This document shows, piece by piece, positions 1 to 10,700 of a stretch of 64,000 nt of DNA (within the stretch, counting starts at the first letter, position 1; each line of letters starts with the position of its first letter). The position numbers and the translations under genes were made by a program. Under the pieces are notes generated by a model. It saw nothing but the letters and a program-made list of their open reading frames with translations, had not been told where the DNA came from and searched no databases. The DNA lies in NCBI RefSeq assembly GCF_964340395.1, contig NC_135568.1:15400276-15464275 (forward strand), in the 5' to 3' direction. The stretch is from Glandiceps talaboti. Lineage: Eukaryota > Hemichordata > Enteropneusta > Spengelidae.

Positions 1-1680
1 AGCGGTTGCCTAGATAATTTTAAACTGGGCATTTTAGTTACTGAGTGGTCATTTTCATTCCAACGTAAGGGGTTTCTATTTATAGCAACCATTTCTGCAA
101 ATCTGTACCACTCTTTAATATTGTTAGATATTGTAGTCACCACTACGGTGTGCCCAGTAACATGACTGGTATGTGTGACGGTGTAGTATGAGTACAGTAA
201 AGGCATTGTTGAAAACTCGAGCTCGTCAAAGTTTCAGTTCTTTCATAGATAATGGTAGGGTGTAGACTTGTTGAAGTCTCTAGGCTTTTTTTCTTTCTTT
301 ATTCGTCACACAATTGTGTCCATTTGTGCAAAATAGCGACCTGAGTGAGTGATTGCGAACAGTCGGGTGAAGGCTAAGCCCATTGAGACTACTTGTAACG
401 GGGGGGGGGTGACCACATTATCCTTCCCAGACTTTGAAATCAATAACAAATTCAAAACATTTGTTGATTATGAGACCTAAACAAACCTCCCAAGGGAATG
501 GTGACAGCCTAGCCCGGGTGCTTTTCTTTCACCGAATACAGTCTCAAGATAACAAGAAAAGCGCAGTATTGTATTAGCGCCACATCCAGCTAGGGGATGG
601 ACTGCGACAGCCATGATTGACAGCTGGGATGGTGACACTTACCACGCACCGTGCACCGAATTAGATCTTTGGAGTAATGCTCCAAAGGAACGGTAGCTAA
701 CAATACCTGAATGACCTCATTTATTCTCGGCATGATGACATGTAACATGGATGGTGAACAGAGAATTTACAAAAGCGCTAAAATTTGGACACAAATATAA
801 ATTCGGCCATGCAGCGATACTAATTTGTACATAGTCATACAGACCACAATTATTTTTTGTGAATTATTTTTGTTTGGCTCAGCTTGACACCAAACTGTCC
901 CAAGGGAGGCACAGCAGGCAATCTGGAGTACAAGTGAAGTGTTTTTGCTAAAAGGTACTAGTGTGAAATTGACAAAAACTTGTGGTCGTTAATGCTGCTG
1001 GTATTTTGGTGTAGCATGCTGAGACATTTTACTGACCAATGTCACAATTTTGTACACGAAATCAGGCTTCCCTGGTTGCTGGCTTTGGGTATGGTTTCAA
1101 TTCTTCGCAGCGTGCAACTCAACATGGGTAAAAAAGAACCTTCGTTGCCATAACAATAAATAATAAATGTAGGGTGTTTGTTATTGTCGATGCGTAGGAC
1201 AGTGTTAAATTGAGGAATCCTAATGTTATAATATTATGAACCCTTTTTTTCTATAAAGCGCCCTCACACCGCAGACTATTTGGTATCACGATTTAGTATC
1301 GACATTTGAGCGAAATTTACATATAATAAAATCGACCTTATTCCAATAAAACAAATACTTTTTACATAGTAAAATCCTGTGAAGTAGTTTTCATTCGAAT
1401 TCACGCAGTTTGAGTTCTCTAGTTACTGTGTTGATACTTTTCCATACAAGGTTAGTATTCTCATCGTTATGTAAATGAACTACTCGAAGGGACAAAAACC
1501 ATTTATACAACTTATCCAAGTGTTGAGAATCATTCAAAAGCAGTTGACGAAGTAATTTTGACGACATTATGGCCAGAGGGACAAATTTTGAAATTCTTCA
1601 GATACCATGTACTGCGCCCTCATCGTTTTCACAAGACTTTTAGAACAACATCACAATTTGTAAAAAGGCAAATTGTGATG
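1..1680. other. Intergenic, no gene recognised
   Basis: AT-rich sequence without a credible open reading frame, repeat or RNA gene that I can name. It contains only a short G run near 400. It lies upstream of the first tandem unit that carries the signal-peptide exon. Confidence 0.5.
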
Positions 1681-4600
1681 TTGTTTGTTTGTTTGTTTGT
1701 TTGTTTGTTCGTTCGTTCGTTCGTTTGTCGGTTTGTTTAATAAATCCAGGAAGGATCTGAGGGTACAATTTAACCACCCCCCCAAAAAAAAAAAAAAAAA
1801 CAAAAAAAAAAAACAAAAAAAAAAAAAAAACACCACCATTCTGAAAGGGTTTGAAAGTGAACAAGATACGACATCTACTGTTAAGATGTTTATTTCAATT
1901 AAGTAAAGATCTTAGCAGTAGAAGTAGTGTCTTGTTTACTTACCTACCCATTTACATTCCTCAAGATGCGCCTGTACTAGGTGTCATTATTTTGTGGTTG
2001 GACTGAATCGTGCTTCATAATAAAAACCAATTCTGATAGCTGACAGTTGTTGAGATTATGTAAATTATGGTATTCATTTTATTGTGAAAAAAAGATATAC
2101 ATTAATTTTTGTATTACCTTCGTAATTTTTGTGAACGCGTAATTTTCTGTAAACTGTAAACTGTACTTCATGACGCCCCCCCCCCCCACTCACCTCCTCA
2201 GAACATTATGGAGTGTTATAAACACATGTTTACTGATCTCAATGTGGAATGTCATCCACTATATTTTTATTTATTTTTAGTAGGGGGGGGGAGGTGTGGA
2301 TTACCCCAACACAAACTGTTTAACAAGTAGAGGTTTCCGCAGGTTATTGAGAGCGCTTTGAGGAAACAGACGTGTGATGTTGCCATGGTGATCAGTCAAC
2401 GTGTTTTCAATAATGGTAATTGTGAAACTAATATCACGATAATTATAATCAACTCTTCCGTCATGCTTGATACCAGGGGAGAGATAATTTCCAATATGCA
2501 ATATGTTTTAATTAATTATTCATATTTTTTACACAGTAATAGGTTAAACATATCATTCAGTTGATAGAAGAACATCATTGGAGACGTAATATGTAAAAAT
2601 ATTGCATTTCCCTGTGTATCTACGGACAAACAGAGAAGATTCGCAATTTTGCTACAGGGAGTTAAATCTCTACAGCAATGATTGGGTTAATTGTTTTGAT
2701 ACTTCAATTGTTTGGACCACTGGTATTTGTGGTGCCTACTGAAGGTAAGACAACTACATATTGCATGTTTGACGACCCCCACACCCACCCTTACCTGCAT
2801 GCATATATGAGTGCAGCGTCAGCTCACAACATCCATTATTAATAGCGTTAGTAACAGTAGCCAAAATCTCAAGGTTTTGTTTCAGATTTTTGAAGAACAA
2901 TTTAAATGCTGTTTTTATTTTATTTCAAACAGCTACACTTGATATACTGTTAGTATAAATTACCTGTAAACGTTTTACTTTCCATACTTAAAAGTAAAGG
3001 TTTCATCTTTGCTCTGTGTAGAGTGTGCTGGGTATTCAGCAATTTGAAAGAAGTACGACCTTGACTGATCTAAAAATGTTTTACAGCATAGTAAAGGAAG
3101 TACGTGTCCTTATCATGATTGTAATTCTTGTTGATCACGAAAAACGGGCGACGTTGAAGGCTTGAAAGCAAAGCTACATTGTAAATATGTCTAGTTAATG
3201 TTTTGGCTCGAAACGCTTCGGGAATTGTTAAAGGTACCTCGGAGAAATTACACCAATGTGAGTTGACTTTTCAACAGTAAGCCGACGAACGGACGAAAAA
3301 TCTGAAAAAATACCACAACACTAAACATGGACTGAAAATGTAAACGTTTGAAATACGACATCGACAGTGAAGGATTGACATTAACATGTGTGACACATGA
3401 TCAAACTCATCACCGTCATGGAAAATGTTGACTTCAACTTTATAACGGAAAACAAAGATGATAAAAGAGACACTTGAACTAATTATAAAATAAACAAAAC
3501 TAAAAGGATGAAGAAAGTAGAATTTCACAACGTACACTAATGTTAAAAGCCTGTGGTGGACACAGAAATATGATTCGTTGTGAACAGTTCACTTTTCTCC
3601 CCATGGCTATAGTATACTCTTTTAACCGTAAGTGGTGACATTACTGCACGGTTTGATTAATATGTGACATTGTTTGGATTTTCGTTTGAAAACATACTTA
3701 TTTCATAAGTTAGGAATTATTTCTGGACGGTGTGTTATGTATCACTGCTCATACGTGCAGGAATGTTGATATAATTGTTTGCTTAGTTTCTAGAAGCTAT
3801 TGTTCCAGTTCACTGAGTTGAAATACAATGTTAAATAAAGGTGTACTAGCTCACATACTGGTATGCAGTTAGGATTGTAGATTTTAATGTTATTAGAGTT
3901 CGCTTAATAAGAATTATTTTTATACAGTAGCTATATTATGTTGAATTAACATAAATATTGGTATGGCGTTGATATGCCTTGATATTCAATTCTAGCATTT
4001 ACTGTTTGTTATCTGCCGTACTTGATATATTTGTATTCAAATATGAGTGTACTATCAGTCATATTATCCTGAGATGAGCTGTACATACATATGAAATGTT
4101 TGGTGTCGGACTTTATTTTTTCTGAAATCATATGAATCATGGTTACGATATCGTATAGTGACTGTGTCTGTTAAAATAGCTTATTAACTATGATATAATT
4201 GAATCAAATTTATATTAGTTTGTTTAGGGGTGAAAGTCAACTTCATGTGTATTTCCAAGGTTCAGCATATTTAACGACTTATGGAACGACCACTAGGCAA
4301 TGATTACAAACATTTGACTAACTTTACTAATTGAGTTTCTTGTGTCAGTATACGTCGAAGAAATTAAAATACATAATTCAATTTCACTTTTCATAAGTAT
4401 CTGTTGCATATTATAATCAAATGTTCTACATTCCCTTGTTGTACACACGTGATACTTCTTAGCAACTATACGAAATTGTAATATTCAGACTTGCTACAGT
4501 CAACGTGTCAATCAGGACATGTGTACTGATCATGAATAGTGTGTCAATCTGTTGACAAAGACTTAAGTGTACAGTCAAAAGTTTGAGGTAAACTTTCAAA

Positions 4601-4700
4601 TATGTGTTTGCAACAACAATTCAGTTCAGTTCAGTACTTTGTTTAACAACACAGGTGAATTTCCATTTGAAGACTGATAATTTGTTGTCTTTGCAATTAT
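1681..4700 (+). repeat. Tandem unit A (5' flank, exon 1 and start of intron 1 of PKD1-like gene)
   Basis: First of three tandem units. It opens with a (TTTG)n tract (1681-1735) and an A-rich tract (1780-1830). A block shared with 6000-6300 and 12510-12760 follows, then a C run, then the conserved 5' flank and signal-peptide exon (2678-2744), and about 2 kb of downstream sequence. Its end matches unit B to about 4690. The stretch 3840-4600 is almost identical to 11640-12400, while the part before it is clearly more diverged. Confidence 0.85.
2678..2744 (+). CDS. Duplicate first coding exon, copy A (signal peptide)
   Basis: ATG followed by 22 codons beginning MIGLIVLILQLF, a hydrophobic signal peptide, then a phase-1 end at a good donor (GAAG|GTAAGA). 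It differs from the 13439-13505 copy by one synonymous change (TTA versus TTG). Its phase also fits exon 2 at 24610 (GAA G|GG ACA). It could be an alternative first exon of the PKD1-like gene, with an intron of about 22 kb, or the orphaned first exon of a lost tandem paralogue. The sequence does not decide between these. Confidence 0.6.
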
Positions 4701-5374
4701 TCTTTTCGGTTAAAATACTTTGATTTAAATGAAATGTGTGAAACTCATGGTCGTGATTGAGCATTTTGTTTACAACCTCGTTTTCAGAATTGACATCAGA
4801 TTAATCACAATCATGTTTGTGCAAATCGAGCGCGCCCCTGCAGGTAGAATACTTCTTTTGAGACATTGACCTTGGCATATTGTAGGGTCAATTACCAAAA
4901 TCAAACCATTGCTTCCATATCATCGACACTTCCTTGTATGTATCTCACTACTAATTTCCTATCATGTTTGTAGGTAATACAGAAAAAAAATATATACTAG
5001 CATTACTTTTAGTGATCATATAACTATTTAGTGAATGGTGACCATATTTGTGGTTAAATTAGATATTTGATACATAACTCAAATACATATTGCAGACAGT
5101 GTTATTTAAGTGTGACCTTTTTGACTTTATGTTGGGCACATTAAATAAACAAAGTAAATACACACTGTCAGGCATTTATGTCATCCAATTGTCTCAAAGA
5201 ATTATTAGGGGATGTCTTCTACGAGATCTTTTTATTTGAATTTCGGATCAGAATTTTTATACATATACACCAGTAAGCAACATAATGATGTCTTTCGTGG
5301 ATTCACTTGTCTTTTTACCCAACATATGATGAAATACATGTTGTCTTAAACAGGCCCTTCGCTGATGTTTGTTT
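4701..5374. other. Spacer between tandem units A and B
   Basis: AT-rich sequence absent from the direct B-C junction at 12510. No gene seen. It precedes a truncated SINE. Confidence 0.4.
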
Positions 5375-5662
5375 CTGAATGGCTGAAGTCCTTGGGCAAG
5401 ATTTGAACCATGATTGTGCTAAAGTCAACCAAGCTGTATAATTGGGGACCTGGTAGGATAGAGGTTGCAATGTTAGTGCTTAAATCATATGCGCTTATAA
5501 AGGCTTCAATAGATTGCATGCTCCCCAGGTAGTTGAGGAAGTATAAAGGGACATTGCGCTGCCATTGATCTGTTCCAGGGGTAATAATTGTGAGCGCTTT
5601 GAGCTATCGGGAGGAAAGGCCTGTTATAGATTTGCAATATGATCATTATTATTAAACACAGA
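5375..5662 (+). mobile_element. SINE, 5'-truncated
   Basis: The body matches the fuller SINE at 62175-62505: both share 'ctgaatggct.aagtcctt.ggcaagattt' and 'gctgtataattgggg'. The tail has 'gtgagcgctttgagc' and ends in ATTATTATTA, the 3' end type shared by L2/CR1-mobilised SINEs. The tRNA-like head is missing here. Confidence 0.7.
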
Positions 5663-6880
5663 CTAGTGTAAGACATCAGTTTATTAGGTTTACTCAGTTT
5701 CTGCTGCTACTCACAATCCTAAAGTCTTTCCATTAGGTTATATACAAAACACTGTCTCAGGAGCATTTACCTTTGTTTCAAGTTATGAATTAATTTTTTA
5801 ATTTGAACATTCTCATTACAATGGATTTAAACCATATATATTATCCAAATTCACCTCGTACATTTCCTGTCCTCGGGTAAAATCAATAAGCTTTGAAATT
5901 AGAGACAATAATTTGTGTTGTGTAAATTAATCCACTATATGTTATTCATAAAACATGTATGTGCAATATTACAAAGTCATTTAACAATTTAATTATCATT
6001 ATTTTGTTTGTTTGTTTGTTTGTGTGTTTGTGTGTTTGTTTGTTTGTTTGTTTAGTAAGTGCGGCAAGGATCTGAGTGTACAATTTAACCACCCCCCCAA
6101 AAAAAAAAAAAAAAAACGTAAAAAGACACCCCACCATTCTGAAAGGAAGACCTGACATCTACTGTTAAGATGTTTATTTTAATTAAGTAAAGATCTTAGC
6201 AGTAGACGTTGTGTCTTGTTCACTTACAAACCCATTTACATTCCTCAAGATGCGCCAGTACTAGGTGTCGCCATTTTGTAATTGGACTGAACCTCACTTC
6301 ATTATAAAAGACGATTCTGATAGCCGACAGTTGTTGAGATTGTGTAAATTATTGTATTTATTTTAGTGTGAAAATGGAAATAAATTTTTCATAATTTTTC
6401 TGAACGTTTATTTTTGTGTAAACTGTACTTTATGACCCCCCCCCCCCTCCCCTCAGAAAATTAGGTACTATTATAAACACATGTTGACTGATCTCAATGT
6501 AAAATATCACCCATCACTTTTCTTTTGGGCCCGTGGATTACCCAAACACATTTTTCCCTTAGTAGAGGTTCCCGCAGGTATTTCACAGTACTTCAAGGAA
6601 ACCGACGTATGATGTTGCCATGGTAACCAGTCAACGTGTTTTCAATAAATCTAATATCACGACAATTATAATTAACTCTCCTTTCATGCACGATCTCAGG
6701 GAAGAGATAATTACCTGTGGTGCAATATATTAAACTGATGATTAGTTTTTTTAACACAGTAATAAATTCCGTTGATCAAAGAACATTATTGGAGACGTAT
6801 GTAAAATATTCCATTTCCCTGTATATCTTCGGACGGACAGAGAAGATGCGCAATTTTGCTACAGGTGCTAAATATCTCTA

Positions 6881-6946
6881 CAGCATTGATTGTGTTGATT
6901 GTTTTGATACTTCAATTGTTTGGACCACTGGTATTTGTTGTACCTA
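6881..6946 (+). pseudogene. Dead copy B of the signal-peptide exon
   Basis: Aligned with copies A and C, the start ATG is changed (cattgatt for caatgatt), the third codon GGG is altered, and the donor GAAG|GTAAG has become GAAGCTTAG. Most of the hydrophobic coding stretch is still recognisable. It cannot start translation or splice as the other copies would. Confidence 0.8.
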
Positions 6947-7086
6947 CTGAAGCTTAGGCTGCGCCCCCGCACCCCCCCCCCACCCTTATATGTATGCCTA
7001 TATGAATGCAACGTAAAGTCACAACATCCATTATTAACAGCGATAGTAACAGTAGCCAAAATCTCTCATTTTTTAAAAAACAACAA

Positions 7087-10000
7087 TATACACTCGTCAT
7101 ATCGCAGTGTGAACAGTTGTCAATGTCAGCTCTCCTGTAATTGCCGAGTTTCCTTGTATTTTGGTGTTCCTACTCCGCAATTTTATCAGACTTTGTTTCA
7201 TGAATATTTGAGGAACCTCCATTCCAATTTCCGCTGACTTTTGAACAGTATTGAAGTGGTTTTTGCCAATTTGTGCCAATTTTTGGACCTGTCCAGGATG
7301 GTAGGATAATCCCATTCTATGGTATAGTAATTTACATAGACTCATTGACATTCCATACCTCGTCAACTTATGCTAATATCTACTACTCCAGAATGCCCTC
7401 GTTATTCATCCTGATAGTGCTGGTCACATCCACCACCTGTCACCACTCCTATTACCAACATATATCATCAACTCTCATTGTAAGCACAACAAGACCTGAC
7501 CTAGCTGCAACTACAGTGAGTAAGCTATCCACCTATATCTCTGTGAAAGAAAAATACAGCCACAGACGCATTCGTTACTATCCAAATTCGATATCATCGT
7601 TCAATTATAAGTTTCTGTCAATTGCTGGTGACATTGAGTCAAATCCAGGCCCTGGATCTGACTTAATTAGTGATGCGTATTTTATTCCACAAGATAACCC
7701 TGATGACGTCTATTCAATGCTAGATGCTGATTCGCTGTTGCCACCTGAAGATATCAATCTTCAACTACGAGACAATCCTCACCTCACCTGTGGTCATCTT
7801 AATATTCAATCCTTAAATAACTCACTTGATCAATTAAAACTCATGGACCCCTCAAAGATTTTTGATATTCTGCTAGTCACTGAGACTTGGATTTGTGAAA
7901 ACACAAGCTCCGATTCTTTAGCTATCGATGGATTTAACCTCATAAGACATGATCGAAGATATTCTTCACATGGCGGTCTTGCAATTTATTACCGTAATGA
8001 TCTCGTCATTAATACAATACCTAATTTATGTTCCGATAACAATGATCCCCATCAGATTGAACAGCTGTGGGTCAAGATTAGTAAACCATTCAAAATCACA
8101 GTCGGTTGTGTGTACAAACCACCACGTCTTCCCGTCTCAAGTCTCGAACAACTCTCTGCAAATATTGCATACGCATATCAATCTTTCGCCTCGAATTTTG
8201 CGATCCTCGGCGACTTTAATTGCGACCTATTAAGTAACAAACCTGAATCAAAAAAGCTACGTGAAATTCTTGATATCCACAACTTAACCCAACATATTGA
8301 TGATGCTACTCGTGTCACTGCCAATACAAGATCATTGATCGATCTCATCATAACTCCTACATCCCTGCAACCAATTAAATCATCAGTTATACACTCTTCA
8401 TTAAGTGATCATTACATGATTTACACAGTTCTACCACTACAACGACGCCGAAGACGTCCTCCCCGAACTGTCCACCATATACGCTGTATTAAGAAAATAG
8501 ACACCACTAAATTCTTAAATGACCTCCAGCGTGTACCCTGGGAGAACATTGATCATTGCAGTGAAGTAAACGAAGCATTAAACACTTGGACTTCCCTGTA
8601 TTACAAAGTTCTCGACTCTCATGCTCCAATAACTAAAGTACGCATTCGTCCGAAAGCCAATCCCTGGATAACTACATCCATCAAGAAAAAAATGCGATTT
8701 CGCGACTGGGTTCGTAAAATGCACCACCGCACTCGTCTTCATGTTTACTGGTGCGAATATATAAAACTTCGTAACCTTGTAAAGAAGGAGATTGAGTTTG
8801 CCAAATGCCGTTATTACAAAGAACTGCTATCTGAAAATATTAACAATAGCCACAAAGTTTGGAAGAAGGTGAATGAACTTCTTAAACCATCAGATAAGAC
8901 TCTCCCTGTCCACGACAATGCCATCCCTCTCGCAAATAACTTTAACAACTACTTTGCTAATGTTGGTGTGCTTGTTCAGGATGAACTTCAACCGACAGAC
9001 CCCTTGATAGATCACATACCAACACCTGGCTCTCAATTCCAACTTTCGACTGTCTCTGAAGAGGATGTAAATTCGGAATTATCCTCACTGCCATCAAATA
9101 AATCATCTTCCACTGATGACATTGACTCGCGCCTGATCAAACTTTCTATGCCAGCGATTGTTCCGTCATTAACTCGTATTTTCAATATGTCCATAACCCA
9201 AGGCATTATGCCCACACAGTGGAAAAAGGCTACAATTGTCCCCATCTTCAAGAAGGGTAAGAAAGACAAACAAGACATTTGTAACTATCGTCCCATCTCA
9301 TTACTGCCCACCTTATCAAAAGTCATGGAACGTCTAGTCTGCAAGCAACTTAGCTCCTTTTTCGAAAGAAATAATGTTCTTCACTCAACCTTCTCAGGTT
9401 TTCGACCAAAACATTCTACAGCAACCCTGTTGCAACGTGTAACTGATGACATTCTTGTCAACATGTATACTAAGAAAATCTCGTGTCTTCTAATGCTGGA
9501 TTTATCAAAAGCATTTGACTCTGTGAATCATGCTATTCTTCTTCAAAAACTTCAACGCTATAACATCCACCCCACTACCATATCATGGTTTAAAAACTAC
9601 CTGACTGATCGCACTCAATGTGTTAAACTTGATTCTTACACTTCAAATCACATTCCTGTTAAAACCGGGGTACCTCAAGGAAGCGTCTGCGGCCCACTTC
9701 TATTCTCCCTCTATATCAACGACCTTCCACTCTGGCTCCAATCTAATACACCAATGTACGGCTATGCTGACGATATCAACATCTTAAAAGCAGCTCCTAT
9801 CTCCAACTTAGATGCCTTACACGATGAGTTGATCGATGAAATCAACAATCTCACAACATGGTTTCACTCCAACTCTCTCAAACCCAACATTTCTAAATAC
9901 CAATTCATGTTACTTGGCACTCGTCAACAATTGCAGAAAATACCAGATCACATTAAAACCCTCTCTACTCGCGATCATGTTATTCAGGCAACCACCAGTG

Positions 10001-10700
10001 CGACTTGTTTGGGTCTTAGACTTGACCCTGAACTCAAATGGTCAAACCATATAGCCTACCTCCGTCGAGCTTGTGGTTATCGACTTATTACCCTTGCTAG
10101 AGCAAGACGTTGTATTCCTGAAAAAATTCGCAAGAATATCATCACAGCTACAGTTTTCTCACTCCTGGACTACTGTGACACTGTTTATTCAAACTGTAGT
10201 ATCACATTAAAATGCAGCTTGCAACGTATAATCAATTTCGCTGTCCGCATCCAATGTGGGCTAAAGAAGTCTGAACATGTCACTACCGCCAGACTTAGAC
10301 TTGATTGGCCAACCATTCAAGAGCGACATAACCACAACTTCAATAAACTTGTCAAAAAATGTATTATTAACAAAGTACCATCGTACCTTTCTGAACTTAT
10401 TTCAACCAATGATACGTTTCATCAATACAATACAAGGACCAAATTCCACATTCCGAAAGCCCACTCTCGTTCCTTCAGATACAGGGCATCCATCGCTGCA
10501 AATAGTTCATAAATTTAATGCCCTTTGTACTTTTTCCTCAAGATGGTCATTATTGTACAGTGCTTAAATTTGTGTCTGTTATGTATATTTGTATTTTAAA
10601 TCTGTATTGTATTTGTTTATCTTGCATTTGCATGAAAAGCCATTTAATGGATGCATTGCCGTTTATAAATAAATAATAATAATAAAAATAATAATAATAA
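7087..10700 (+). mobile_element. CR1-like non-LTR retrotransposon (LINE), inserted in unit B
   Basis: Comparison with units A and C places the insertion inside 'gaacaatttaaatgctg': the left homology stops at about 7086 and resumes at about 10701. The element has about 300 bp of 5' leader, one long ORF (7393-10512), a short 3' UTR and an (ATA/AAT)n tail typical of CR1/L2-type LINEs. No separate ORF1 is present, so it may be 5'-truncated relative to a two-ORF master, or be a single-ORF element. The intact frame argues for recent insertion. Confidence 0.85.
7393..10512 (+). CDS. LINE ORF: signal-like leader, 2A peptide, AP endonuclease and reverse transcriptase
   Basis: 1039 residues from the first in-frame ATG; the open frame extends upstream to 7273 but only from a GTG. 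Residues 1-12 (MPSLFILIVLVT) look like a signal or anchor segment. Residues 79-87, GDIESNPGP, match the 2A consensus DxExNPGP, where ribosomes skip the Gly-Pro bond. That would release an 86-residue leader and a 953-residue enzyme. The enzyme has APE-type endonuclease motifs (TETW, GDFN near 273, SDH near 338) and reverse transcriptase motifs (NYRPISLLP, LDLSKAFDSVNH, GVPQGSVCGP, YADD at 791-794). 2A sequences are known in some CR1-like LINEs of marine invertebrates; skipping here is inferred from the motif. No stop or frameshift interrupts the frame. Confidence 0.9.
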   Translation: MPSLFILIVLVTSTTCHHSYYQHISSTLIVSTTRPDLAATTVSKLSTYISVKEKYSHRRIRYYPNSISSFNYKFLSIAGDIESNPGPGSDLISDAYFIPQDNPDDVYSMLDADSLLPPEDINLQLRDNPHLTCGHLNIQSLNNSLDQLKLMDPSKIFDILLVTETWICENTSSDSLAIDGFNLIRHDRRYSSHGGLAIYYRNDLVINTIPNLCSDNNDPHQIEQLWVKISKPFKITVGCVYKPPRLPVSSLEQLSANIAYAYQSFASNFAILGDFNCDLLSNKPESKKLREILDIHNLTQHIDDATRVTANTRSLIDLIITPTSLQPIKSSVIHSSLSDHYMIYTVLPLQRRRRRPPRTVHHIRCIKKIDTTKFLNDLQRVPWENIDHCSEVNEALNTWTSLYYKVLDSHAPITKVRIRPKANPWITTSIKKKMRFRDWVRKMHHRTRLHVYWCEYIKLRNLVKKEIEFAKCRYYKELLSENINNSHKVWKKVNELLKPSDKTLPVHDNAIPLANNFNNYFANVGVLVQDELQPTDPLIDHIPTPGSQFQLSTVSEEDVNSELSSLPSNKSSSTDDIDSRLIKLSMPAIVPSLTRIFNMSITQGIMPTQWKKATIVPIFKKGKKDKQDICNYRPISLLPTLSKVMERLVCKQLSSFFERNNVLHSTFSGFRPKHSTATLLQRVTDDILVNMYTKKISCLLMLDLSKAFDSVNHAILLQKLQRYNIHPTTISWFKNYLTDRTQCVKLDSYTSNHIPVKTGVPQGSVCGPLLFSLYINDLPLWLQSNTPMYGYADDINILKAAPISNLDALHDELIDEINNLTTWFHSNSLKPNISKYQFMLLGTRQQLQKIPDHIKTLSTRDHVIQATTSATCLGLRLDPELKWSNHIAYLRRACGYRLITLARARRCIPEKIRKNIITATVFSLLDYCDTVYSNCSITLKCSLQRIINFAVRIQCGLKKSEHVTTARLRLDWPTIQERHNHNFNKLVKKCIINKVPSYLSELISTNDTFHQYNTRTKFHIPKAHSRSFRYRASIAANSS

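Noticed and set aside
3271-3537. Minus-strand open frame kept in units A, B and C (also 11073-11345 and 14058-14279)
   Set aside because: It opens with GTG, not ATG, and lacks any known motif. Its conservation is explained by duplication of the whole unit, and copy C has lost the N-terminal part.
7273-7392. Upstream extension of the LINE ORF
   Set aside because: The frame is open but begins with GTG. The first ATG is at 7393 and gives a sensible hydrophobic leader, so that start was chosen.
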